Source of the DNA: Pratylenchus scribneri
Lineage: Eukaryota > Nematoda > Chromadorea > Rhabditida > Pratylenchidae
DNA length: 64,000 nucleotides
NCBI GenBank assembly: GCA_030063045.1
Contig: JAQSEB010000005.1
Location: forward strand, 737,501 to 801,500
Direction of reading: 5' to 3'
Shown: positions 21,438-31,859 of the stretch, piece after piece
Layout of the letters: each line of letters opens with the position of its first letter
How positions within the stretch are numbered: the stretch's first letter is position 1
Made by a program: the position numbers and the translations under genes
The notes under the pieces: generated by a model
Told to the model about the DNA's origin: nothing
The model's input: only the letters and a program-made list of their open reading frames with translations
The model's database searches: none

Positions 21438-21445
21438 GTTAAGAT

Positions 21446-22337
21446 GACTATCCCTTTAGGGAATTATTTCGTTTTAAGATGAAAGAGTCCCAAAATCGGC
21501 CTATTTTGTTCTCCAAATCCCAATTAATACTCCACTAAATTCTCCTGCCCACAAATAAAACCAATGTATGTGCTAAATTTCATCCATTTTTCCTCTCTGA
21601 AATTTATAAGCCCAGTCTCTATTTGAAGCCCCCCTAGAGAGGCTATGAAATTTATAAGCCCATGGGCTTCTAATAGAATATTTACGGTAATTTAATTAGA
21701 AATTAATAAAGAAAATTCAAGCTAAATTTATTCATCATTTTTTGTCAAGCATTTTTTACTTATTTTCCTCGTTGCTGATTACTCATTTTCAATCCTATCA
21801 TCAGAGCAAAGAACAAACAGAGAGAATTCATCATTTTATATTATTAATTAAATATTTTCCCACGAAAATTGGATGATGAATCATCAAATTGAATAGAGAG
21901 AACCGTTTAAAAACGATTCATTCATTCATTCATTTTTTAATTCCAGCATATTAAATTTTCATTAGCAATAAATTGAAATGAAATAAAATATTTTGATCAA
22001 TTATTCCATTTCCAATAGCTTTCCTTTTACAGGATATTCAATAAGTGCCTATTTAAGTTTTTTTGGATTTTTCTAATGAAAAATATCATCTAAAAATTAA
22101 GCCAAAATTATGAAATAAATGTTCAAAAAAAATATTTATGTGTTTTACCCATCAAATCTGATGAATACAAAAATACATCAAAACTATCCGTTCTATATTT
22201 ATTAGCGCCATTACCGTTTAATTTCAATTTTTCTCCTTATCTTCCCCTTAATTTTACTCTTATTAACGCGCGAATTGGCTATTTTTAACTTCCAATAAGT
22301 GTTCCTATTTCCTTTCAGTCCAACTACTACAAAGAAT
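21446..22337. other. Probable 5' flank of the coiled-coil gene
   Basis: AT-rich with no recognised gene. A short repeat GAAATTTATAAGCCC occurs twice (about 21599 and 21647). A TATTTCCTTTCAG acceptor at 22319 lies about 19 nt before the ATG at 22338 and could be a cis or spliced-leader acceptor. Confidence 0.4.
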
Positions 22338-22586
22338 ATGGTGTCAGCTGAGCAACAAATTCAAGAAGGTCGCGAAGAAATTCGCCGACGCATGGAAGAA
22401 GTGCGTCGCCACGAGCAGGAATTGCAGAGACGAGAAGAAGAACTGCGAAGGCAGGCAGAAGATCATCGCCGTCGAGAGGAAGAATTGCGTCGACTCGATG
22501 AAGAACGCCGCAGGCAATGGCGCGAAAAAACTGCTCGATACCGTGAACACCGTCGGAATCGTGATCAGCAAGACGGACAACAGTGA
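22338..22586 (+). CDS. Small charged coiled-coil protein, plus-strand paralogue
   Basis: 82 aa starting MVSAEQQIQEGREEIRRRME and ending RRNRDQQDGQQ. Almost all Arg/Glu/Gln in heptad-like spacing (RREEEL repeats); a single long charged helix is expected. The start is taken at 22338 because a CTTTCAG acceptor lies just upstream; extension to 22299 would use GTG and read through that acceptor. AATAAA follows at about 22630. It is a paralogue of the genes at 2540-2880 and 28510-28850, matching in the QREEEMQRREEE region, in the RRNR..Q tail and along the 3' UTR (TTTTTCGGGAATAAATAAAA). Function unknown. Confidence 0.65.
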   Translation: MVSAEQQIQEGREEIRRRMEEVRRHEQELQRREEELRRQAEDHRRREEELRRLDEERRRQWREKTARYREHRRNRDQQDGQQ

Positions 22587-22790
22587 TGAGATGATGCGAA
22601 AATAATGAAGGAAGGAATGAAGTTAGAAGCAAATAAATGTGGATCAATATAAATAATTGCTTTGTAATTCTAATTCAAAATTATTCATTTTTTCGGGAAT
22701 AAATAAAAAATCTCTATTCTATTGGTTGGCCGAAACTTGTGTCCCAGAATTTGGATCCTGCAGTTGTTCTAAATAATTAATTGTCAGCAG

Positions 22791-23032
22791 TAGAGGTCGG
22801 CGCAGGACAGGATCCTGCGCTGGATTTGCTGGATTTTGCTGGATCTGGATTTTTCTGGATTATCCAGCACCGGATCCGTCCAGCATGAAATTTAGGTCAA
22901 TCCAGCGCTGGATTTTGCTGGATATCCAGCGCTCGATTTTTATGGATTATCCAGCACCGGATCCGTCCAGCAAAAATTGGGGCAAAAAAAATCCTGTCCG
23001 CAATCCAGGAGAAGGCATTTTGCCGACCTCTA
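22791..23032. mobile_element. hAT-like MITE (CTGGAT/CCAGC-rich)
   Basis: Ends TAGAGGTCGGC and GCCGACCTCTA are perfect inverted repeats. A perfect 8-bp target duplication GTCAGCAG is at 22783-22790 and 23033-23040. The 242-bp body is made of CTGGAT and ATCCAGC motifs. Confidence 0.88.
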
Positions 23033-23329
23033 GTCAGCAGAACTATTATCAATTCATAAACTTTTAATATTCCTAAATTTTATAGTAATAAATCGATGAG
23101 TTGAGCATGAATCTAATACCGATTAGGAAAAAATTTTTTATCTTCGCACGAAGAGGATTTAGGCTTTAAAATAAAAGTTACCATTGTACTTGGCTTAATA
23201 GAGATGGATATGAATTTTAAAGAAGCTAACTAACAACTGGGCTTTTCAAAGGATTTTTTATTCAAATTCCGAAAATAGAGAAATTTAAGCTAAAAACAAA
23301 AAGCTAATAAAATTAGAAAATTTCGAAAA

Positions 23330-26300
23330 ATGGTGCTGATTGCTGCTTCATTCACAAAATCCGGTAAAGGTTTTTCTTTTCAACAATTATCAATATGTAT
23401 TCTATGATTTTGTTAAGCACTTGTTACCCGCCAATATGTTGCCAACATAACGCGTGCCCGACTTGAGGGGGTTGCTGTACGCATTCTCAAAATTGGCCAC
23501 ATCTGACACAAGTAAGTGTCAGCGAAAAACAAAAAATCAATATTTGTGCTATTAAAATCAACGTCAGCATACTTTTGCGGAGGCGTGCAATTTTCGATGT
23601 GTTTATCAACTAATGGACAATATTTACATGGTTTTGGTGACCAAAAAAGCATCGAACATTCTCGAGGACTTGGAAACTTTACGCCTATTCGCTCGAGTGG
23701 TTAGTTTTGAATTTATGAAAGGTTTTGATTTTATTTTAAACTTATTGATTTATCCTTAACTTAAGGTCTCAATTCACTCTAAAAAGTTCTCAATTTAACC
23801 TATGCCTAAGGTCTCATAATATAATTTAGCATAAACAGGTTTTCAATTTATCCTAAATTTAAGGTCTCGGTTTAACCTAAACTTAAGGTCTCGATTTAAA
23901 CTAAATTCAAAGTCTCGATTTAAACTAAACTTAAGGTCTCGATTTTTCCTAAACTTAATCAAAAAATTGTAAGAAATCGATATTTTCCAATCAATAATTT
24001 TATTCCATAGATTCCCGAATATTGTCGCACGAATGAAGAGGCTGAAATCATGGCCAAGCTTTTGATCTGATATTCGCTTTCGATGAAATTGTTGCCCTTG
24101 GCTATAGATATAGAGAATCAGTGAATTTGGCCCAAATTCGAACATTCACGGAAATGGATTCGCACGAGGAACGCGTTTTTAATCAAATGCAAATTGTGGG
24201 TTTTTTGGAATTTTTAAATTAATTTATGCAATTTTAGGCACAACAAAAAGCTGCATCCTCTTTGATGAAGGAGAAGGAAAAGGAAATTAAACGGCAAGAG
24301 AAACTGAAGAAACATCTGAAGACGGGGATTGGAGGTTTCTTTTTTGATTAAATTATTAATGTTTAATTTGCCGAAAAGATTGTAATTGTAACGGTTCAGC
24401 GGTTCATCCCTAACCTTATAGCATACAGTTTATATCCAATCGATAGATCTGGTCAAGACGAATCATTTGATTATATTTTGGTTTGGGTTTAACCAATTGT
24501 AATTTAGTTTTGAACCATTAAACCAAAATTGGTTTAAACCGTTTTATACCCTTTAATTGTTGACCAAACCAAAATGGATTTAAACCGTTTAATACCCTTT
24601 AATTGTTGACCAAACCAAAATGGGTTTAAACCGTTTAATATCCTTTAATTGTTGCCCAAACCATTCACAAATTATATACCATTCAATGCATCTTCGTGAC
24701 CAGCTCTATCCAATATGTATATTGGTCTGGGAATGTAAGATAAACCTTCCTTAAACCATTTCAATTATTTTAGCCCATTCGGCAACTTAAATAACGCCCA
24801 TTTTTGTATTAATTAATTAGCCAAAAAATTTACAGGTTCAGCCGCCTCGGCCACTGGAATTAATTCGGCCCAGGCCCGTGCCGAGTTGACATCGGCCATC
24901 AAGGATTCATCATCGACCGTTTTTGGCGACGGTGGCAGTGGAAATGGACTTTTTGGCGGGTTGAAAAAAACGGCCGCACAACCGGTGGGAGGCGGAAAAG
25001 CATTGAAATTGGGCGCCAAATCAACGGCAAATGAGGATGCATTTTTGCAAGAATTAAGGACAGAAGGAGAGAAGATGCCCATTGAAAAGGTTTTTAAAAT
25101 CATAATTTAAAATTAATTCCAAAAAATGTCAAAAAAGGAATCCATTTCGACTTCAAATGCCACCCAACCAACAGCAGTTGGGAATGTGGACGCAAAGAGT
25201 GGACCGGTCCATTTCAAATCTTTGGAGAAATTGAATGGTGTCCTTTCGCGTGGCGGAGCACTCAATTCGGCTGAGGTTTTTTGGAATATTTTTAAATTTG
25301 AATTTTGTAAATAAATTGAATATTTTAAAAGTGAAATATTTTTAATAGTAGAAAATTTTTTCAGAAATCATAAAATTTTGGTAGAAAAAACAAAAGACGG
25401 AAAGTTTCGGCTAAGGGAAACCCTAAATTTTTTGACAAAATAAACAAAAAAATGTAAATTTTTGGACAAAAACCTTAAATTTTAGCCAAAGAAACCAAAA
25501 AATATGAAATTTTGATCGAAGAAACAAAAACCTAATATTTTGAACATATTTTTCCAAGCTCTTTATTTTCTAATTAATTAAATATCCAATTTAAAAATTT
25601 ATGCAAAAAATTCAATTACACTTACAAAATAATTAAATTTCAAAGATTCAAGGCTCCATTTCGCTGTGCATTTCCGACCCTCAATTCAACACGGTGGCCA
25701 TTCGAATTCAAAACAACATTCGCCAAATGCCCGGCTATCGTGAACGCGACCTTTCCCAAGGACAAAAAGGGGCACAAATTCAGGTCATAAAACCACAACC
25801 ATAAATTTTATTAATTTTAGCTTTTATACCCTAATAAACCTTTTAGTGACTTTTTAAAGTCATTACCAAAAAAAAAATATATACGAATTTTTGGCCTAGT
25901 GGGGAAACCCTCACGTCTGTAAAATTTAGGTCGCGGGTTCGAATCCTCTCAGAGGAAGTTATTTTTTTCGGGACACTTTTATTCATTTTAATACATTTTT
26001 GAGTACATTTCTAGTCGAAAAAAAAATTTTTGAAATTTTTCAACCAAAGAGGGGACCTTCAGTCTTCACCCTTTGCAAAATTTAGGTCGTGGGTTCGAAT
26101 CCGTTCGGAGTTAGTTATTTTTTTGAATTTGGTAAAACAATTTTAAGCATTTTTACTTATTCTACAATACATTTCTCAACAAAATATTTTCATTTGAACA
26201 AAAAAAAATTACGAAAAACTCAATAATTCCTTTCATATTTTTTAAAGGTTCATCCAAATTTGGACAAGCAGGCGTGGCAATCCAATTCCCTCCTCCGTCT

Positions 26301-27833
26301 CAAATCCGAACAAAAACAATATCCGGTCGGAGTGGATGTTGGCGTGCTGAAATGGAGCGTCCAATTGCCGGATGAAGATACCCTGCCTTTGACATGTAGG
26401 TTGAAAAAATTAGATTATTAAAGGGAAATAATGGTTAAGAAGTTTGTACTAGACCCTCAGACCTTATATTTAATCGATCGTCAAAATGCATCATTTGATT
26501 ATGTATTTGCTTTATAGGTTTAACCAATTTCAAATTTAGTTTTGAACCATTAAACCAAAATGAGTTTAAACCGTTTAATACCCTTTAATTGTTGACCAAA
26601 CCAAAATGGATTTAAACCGTTTAATACCCTTTAATTGTTGACCAAACCAAAATGGGTTTAAACCGTTTAATACCCTTTAATTGTTGACCAAACCAAAATG
26701 GGTTTAAACCGTTTAATACCCTTTAATTGTTGACCAAACCATGACAAATTATATACCATTCAATGCTTTTTGAACAGCTCTATCCAATTTTGGGTATATC
26801 GTTTGTGAATGATAGGATAAACCCTCCTTAAACCATTTGAAAAATTAAATAAATACCATCCATCATCCATTACATTATTTTTCGGTGAATTGTTGGCCCA
26901 ATGAATCGCCGGATGGCTGTGTTGTGAACATTGAATACAATCTTCAAAGAGAGGATTTGCAACTTCGAAATGTACAAATCACAATTCCATTGCCGTAAGT
27001 CTTTACATTTAATTTTTTATCAAAAAATCTTAAGATAGTCAAATCCAAAAATTAAATGCCCAAAAAACCTTAATTCTTAGGATAGTCTAAAGCCTTAGAA
27101 ATACTAATTTATAATGCTAGCTATGTTTTTGTTAGAATTATTTTAGTTCGTCTAAGAGTACTGCAAAGACTTTGTAAAAATCCAATGAAATTGTTTACCA
27201 AATTCGATAAAAAAATATTTGCCCTTGAGTGGATTCAACCCCGAGACCTCAATTTTGCAAAAATGAAAAGTACCCTTGGATCAAAAATTCTCAAAAAATT
27301 TTTAGTAAAATTTTCTTTATTAATCATAGCCACTAGCCAGCCTAATAAAACTAGGTAAAATTAGCTAAGTAGATATTGTGAACCTCCAAAATCGGTGGTT
27401 TTTTTTCTTTTTTATTGTAGTTTTCTGATGAAATTTTCCTCCAAAAAGTGCCAAAATAGGCCATAAATTTCGTCAAAAAATAAAATCAGTGATAAAAAAT
27501 CTTAAAAATCTTTAAAATTATTCCCACATTTTAAGCCCCGCAACTGCACCAATCATTTCAGAATGCGAGGGCTCCTACGAATTCCAACGATCCAAGGCCC
27601 AATTGCTGTGGACACTGCCATTGATTGACAAAAGCACCCGAAATGGCACACTGGAATTCACCAACCCAAATGGGCATTCCGATCATTTCTTCCCGGTCCA
27701 AGTCCGTTTCTCATCCGCTGAACCATGTTGCAAAATTACGGTAAACCCAAAAATTTTTGTATTCTCATTTGATTTAATTAAATTTTAGGTGTCAAGTGTG
27801 GAGAAAATGCAAAGTGGCAAAGAGGTGAAATAA
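23330..27833 (+). CDS. delta-COP (coatomer subunit delta), copy B, with lesions
   Basis: Delta subunit of the COPI coat, which drives Golgi-to-ER and intra-Golgi vesicle transport. Exons: 23330-23363 ([11 protein letters not shown]), 23416-about 23509, 23568-23699, 24011-24195, 24238-24334, 24836-25089, 25138-25275, 25646-25783, 26248-26395, 26885-26994, 27536-27740 and 27789-27833. Longin part: [57 protein letters not shown]. Linker: [53 protein letters not shown]. Lesions: an extra G in a G run (23467-23471); a missing T in a T run (24060-24063); a TATAGA duplication adding two codons in LGYR; no AG acceptor before 26885; a TAA at 27831 that cuts 14 codons off the conserved end (ADESMSTEKYEII lies beyond it). 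The junction phase after exon 2 is unresolved. It may be a pseudogene, or a real gene with sequence errors. Confidence 0.8.
23755..23960 (+). repeat. Intronic tandem repeat (CTTAAGGTCTCGATTTAA)
   Basis: About seven degenerate units of roughly 25 bp containing AAGGTCTCGATTTAA, within a delta-COP intron. No known function. Confidence 0.7.
24480..24665 (+). repeat. 46-bp intronic minisatellite, copy B, first block
   Basis: Three to four units containing TACCCTTTAATTGTTGACC inside a delta-COP intron, flanked by the AATCGATAGATCTGG and GACCAGCTCTAT palindrome arms. Confidence 0.8.
25885..25956 (+). other. tRNA-like sequence in a delta-COP intron
   Basis: A-box-like TGGCCTAGTGGGG (from 25892) and a good B box GGGTTCGAATCC (25935-25946). 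The acceptor stem does not pair, so this is a tRNA relic or SINE head rather than a tRNA gene. Confidence 0.45.
26044..26110 (+). other. Second tRNA-like sequence in the same intron
   Basis: AAAATTTAGGTCGTGGGTTC followed by GAATCCG repeats the 3' half of the preceding tRNA-like unit, including the B box. The 5' half (AAGAGGGGACC) is poorly matched to an A box. Confidence 0.4.
26560..26745 (+). repeat. 46-bp intronic minisatellite, copy B, second block
   Basis: Four units in the delta-COP intron before exon 26885. Its first unit holds the right breakpoint of the 1659-bp deletion seen in copy A. Confidence 0.8.
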
Positions 27834-27878
27834 ACGGCGGACGAATCGATGAGCACGGAAAAATATGAAATTATTTGA

Positions 27879-28483
27879 TGATAAAACTTGATGAATTTGG
27901 TGGAATTTTTTTTTCTTTGATCATAATTTATATAATGTTTTTAAATCATTTATGAATTGATAAATGATAATGTTACTGATAAAATTGATGGTTGATGAAA
28001 ATGACTTGCAACCGATTTTAATTTCCAATGACCAAAAATAGTATAATGGCATACATTGTATCAATTGAATCACTAATAAGCTCTTTAGCATCCAAAAGAA
28101 TTAATTTATGGCTAATTCGTTGCAACATAATCGATTTAGTGAGGCGGCCGGATTTGATTGATTTTAAGAATATTAAACCGGTTAAAAACCCACCCAAAAC
28201 TTCACTTGGAAATAGGTTCAAACCGTTTATAGATCTGAAATTATAATCAACACAAACAATTCTAACGAATTGATTGAGCCATATATTAATGTTGATCAAT
28301 TAAAATATGCTAAACAAAATCAGCTGCCCCATCATCCTTAAGATGGTCGAGAAAATAAATAAGAGATTTTTTTTATTTATTCCCGAAAAAGTTGAATAGT
28401 TGGAATTAGAATTTAAAAAACAAATTCATTCGATTAAATTATTTTTTATTTTCTTTCTTCTCATTTCTTGCATTCATTCCTTC
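27879..28483. other. Spacer between delta-COP and the coiled-coil gene
   Basis: AT-rich convergent intergenic region. No gene or element recognised. It has the same content as copy A 1908-2513. Confidence 0.5.
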
Positions 28484-28509
28484 TTTATTTAGGCCACATC
28501 ATCATTTCA

Positions 28510-28850
28510 TCATTGTTGTTGACGATTTCGGCGACGTGCAACATATCGAGCCTGTCTTTCGCGCCCTTGTCGACGCTGCCTTTCTTGACGTTGACGTTCT
28601 GCTTCTTCGCGTCGCCTCAAATCCTCTTCCCGATGTTGCATTTCTTCTTCTCGTCGCCTCATTTCCTCTTCTCGACGTTGCATTTCTTCTTCTCGTTGCC
28701 TCACTACTTCTAAATCTCGTCGCAATCGTTCTTCTTGTGCTCTCTGCCACATTTGCCTAAATTCTTCAAGATATTATTGGCATTAAAAATTTATTTTTAC
28801 CGGTTCCTCTCAATGAGTTGTTGGCGTTCTAGCTCTAGATCCCACAACAT
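28510..28850 (-). CDS. Small charged coiled-coil protein, copy B
   Basis: Exons 28850-28801 and 28756-28510 on the minus strand, about 98 aa (MLWDLELERQQ at the N-terminus, RRRNRQQQ at the end). No difference from copy A was noticed. AATAAA on the minus strand at 28484-28489, about 20 nt past the stop. It is convergent with delta-COP. Nearly pure Arg/Glu/Gln helix of unknown function. Retention of an intact frame and intron in both copies fits a recent duplication and says little about selection. Confidence 0.65.
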
Positions 28851-29153
28851 TTTTGATTTAGCGCACTGAAGAGGGATAGGAAAATTTATCAAAAAGTATT
28901 AATATAAAATTGCGCGATAAGAAATAACGGGGAGGATAAATGATAAAATAAACAAATTCCTTTTCAGCTTGCTTATGAATAGGGCTGCGATAGTTAGGTA
29001 TATACCTAATTTTTTCCTGATATCAGAACGTTGAAATTAGGGTTCGGCGGTATCGGTATTTGGGGTCAAAGTCGGTAACGGTATTGGCCGGTACCAGCCT
29101 ACTCGGTATCGGTATTGGGTCTAGGGTCGGTAAACGGTATCGGTATTTGGCAC

Positions 29154-30267
29154 CAGGGGTGCGCACGGGCCGGCCCGATCCGGGCCTAGTTGGTGGCGGG
29201 CCGGACCGGGCCGGGCCTGGATCGAAGCGGGCCGGGCTTAGGCCCGGTAAGAAATTCATCCCCCCAAAAAATGACTTTTTCATTAAAAATTTTAAACATT
29301 TTTCGAAATAAAATTAATTTTTTCTAATCATTTTTGCAAAATTTCTTTTCCTATTTGATACTTGTTACTTGTATATGTTGCGGCCAATACTGATTACCGG
29401 CCAAAACTGATTTTGGCCGGCCAAAACTGATTTTGGCCGATTTTCGGCCAAAACTGATTATGGCTACCCGTTATCCGCACTTTGACTATCCGCCTACCCG
29501 TCTACCCGCAACCCTTATATTTTACCGGATTTTTTGCTTTTTTTGGATCAATATGCCGGAATTTTTTATTTTTGAGATGGCAACCTTGCACAACATGGTC
29601 ATTTAGAAACAAATAATATAATTTAAAGGATTTTAGTAAAGAAAAATAGATTTATTTTTTATTTTTTGGAAATTTTTAAAATTTGAGTAAATAAATTTCA
29701 AAAAATATACAGTATACCAATAGAGTACGGGACGGGTAGTATCCGCGGATAATTTTTGAAAATGGCCTACCCGTCCCTTATCCGTGCCTTGATTATCCGC
29801 ACTACCCGTTACCCGTGATTTCATTATCCGCGCACGGATAATTAACCCTATTAAGGATTACTGGGATATGTACTATGACTGATTGACCATTCATAACCCG
29901 AATCCTGATGACTCAAAAAGGGGACCATTCACGTTTTCTCAGTTTCAAAACGCAGATACAAAACTGTATAAATACCTCAATTTTTCTTTTTAAAATTGCT
30001 TCGAAGAATTATCAATTTTACCAAAAAATTTTAGGAGAAAAAATTTTTTTAAAAATTTAAGGTGAAAAAATTTTTTACAAAATTTGAGGTGAAAAAATTT
30101 TTTAAAAAATTTAAGGTGAAAAAATTTTTTAAAAAAATTACTACCCGGGCTTTCGGGCCCAGGCCCGGGCCGGGCCAGAGCGAAAAATCGCCGGGCCGGG
30201 CCGGGCCGAGTGTGGGTGGGCCCGGGCCGGGCCGGGCCCGGATTTCTTGGGCCCGTGCGCACACCTG
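29154..30267. mobile_element. Nested hAT-like MITE (GGGCC-rich), copy B
   Basis: Same as 3184-4297: ends CAGGGGTGCGCAC and GTGCGCACACCTG, target duplication TTTGGCAC on both sides. Confidence 0.85.
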
Positions 30268-30638
30268 TTTGGCACTAGTCGGTATCGGTATTAGTCGGTA
30301 TTTCGGTATTTGATGAAAAAATGGCAAAAATTTTTAAAAATCATTTTTTTCTTTCAAAAATCAAAAATTTTTGTTACAGAGAAATAAAAAATAGCTTCAT
30401 AAAAGATTTAAATTTGACTGAAATTTTCACTTTAAAGAAAAAACTTTTAAAAAAATTTAAAAATTTGGCCAAAAATGCCATTTTATGGGGTGCTTGTCAA
30501 TACCGATTAATACCGAGTTGGAAAATCGGTAACGGTATTACCGGGGTCGGTAGCGATATTAGCAAAATCGGTATCGGTATTGGCCAGACCCCGGTATTTC
30601 GGTATTAATAACGACCGGTATCCCGATACCGCGGAAAA

Positions 30639-31416
30639 ATTCCGTCATAGGTCCCAGACGCGAAATCATGCAAATGATATACCAATCGATAGAGCTCGAT
30701 GAGCTGAGTCCGAATATATAAATAATTTCAGCGCGCTCGCCTTTTGGGCCAAGTTATGGCCACACAAAAATCGAAAAAGTGAAGGGTCCCCCCTATGGGT
30801 CGAAAAAGTTCAAAATTTTGATTTGGACATATAATAGCTCAATCGACGCGCCTCGACGAGCGGAAAACGAAAATACTATTGATTTTGCACAAAACTCAAA
30901 ACTAAGAAAGTTACAGTCGCGCAAAGGAAATACGGATTGGAACTGCTCCGGTGGGCATTTCAGAAGGGACTCCTACGTGTGCTCCGCCTTCGCTCCTCAC
31001 GGCTCACTTAGCTCGCTAAGCTCGCCGCCGGACCGCGCGCGGTCCGGGTCGTCGCTACGGCTACGCCACTCCGGAGTCCCTTCTTACATTACCTCCGCAG
31101 TTCCAACACATTCCAGCGAGATTAAAATGGTCATAACTTTCTTAGTTTTGGGTTTTAGGCGAAACAACCACAGATTCGGATTCTCCTCATCAAGCCGCGT
31201 CGATTGAGCTATAATATCATCAAGAAAAAAATTTCAAAAATTTTCGACCCATAGGGGGGACCAAGCACTTTTATGGGAAAATGGCTTTTAATGGCCATAA
31301 CTTGACAAAAAAGTGCAAGCGCGCTAAAATTTCTTGTATTTTTGGACTCAGCTCATCGAGTTCTATCGATTGGTATATCATTTGCTTGATTTTGAGTCTG
31401 GGACCTATGACGGAAT
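30639..31416. mobile_element. Palindromic MITE, copy B
   Basis: Same as 4669-5446, with inverted ends ATTCCGTCATAGGTCCCAGA. One base differs from copy A near the centre (C at 30975 against T at 5005). Confidence 0.75.
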
Positions 31417-31668
31417 ATTACCGATACCGCTGAACCCTAGTTGAAATACGTACGAAAAACACATTTTCCACTTGGTTTGAATCTTCTAGCTTGCATTTTA
31501 TAATACCTATTTTTACCTATTTTAGCCCTTTTTCGGCAAAAAATCAAGAAAATATGAGTAAAAATCAGTGAAAAATAGCATGGCAGGGTAAATTAAAAAA
31601 ATGCGTTTTTTGACCTTTCAAATACTTAAATTGGCAATATTAAGCAAATACCAACCATCGAAAATTTT

Positions 31669-31742
31669 GCCCGATTGGCGAAGAGGAGGGTCCTCGGAAT
31701 GGAGAGCACTAGGGTGGGGTCTAGGTTCGAATCTCTCAAATC
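31669..31742 (+). other. tRNA-like sequence, copy B
   Basis: Duplicate of 5699-5772 with A-box-like TGGCGAAGAGG and B-box-like GGTTCGAATC. Degenerate stems. Confidence 0.4.
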
Positions 31743-31859
31743 CGAAAATTTTTTTTGTATTAAAAACTAATTTTGTTGCTTCGTAGGCTTTCTTTGAAAA
31801 TTTAGTAAAAAATGATTAGAAATGATCCAAAATTATAGTAAAAATATTGGGATAAATTC

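Larger units (their letters stand above)
29038..31439. mobile_element. Non-autonomous hAT-like element (GGTATC-rich), copy B
   Basis: Duplicate of 3068-5469 with the same ends and the same 8-bp target duplication GTTGAAAT (29030-29037 and 31440-31447). It inserted before the segmental duplication. Contains nested elements at 29154-30267 and 30639-31416. Confidence 0.85.

Noticed and set aside
25885..25956. A functional tRNA gene
   Set aside because: A and B boxes are present, but the acceptor and T stems do not pair and the anticodon arm is not formed.
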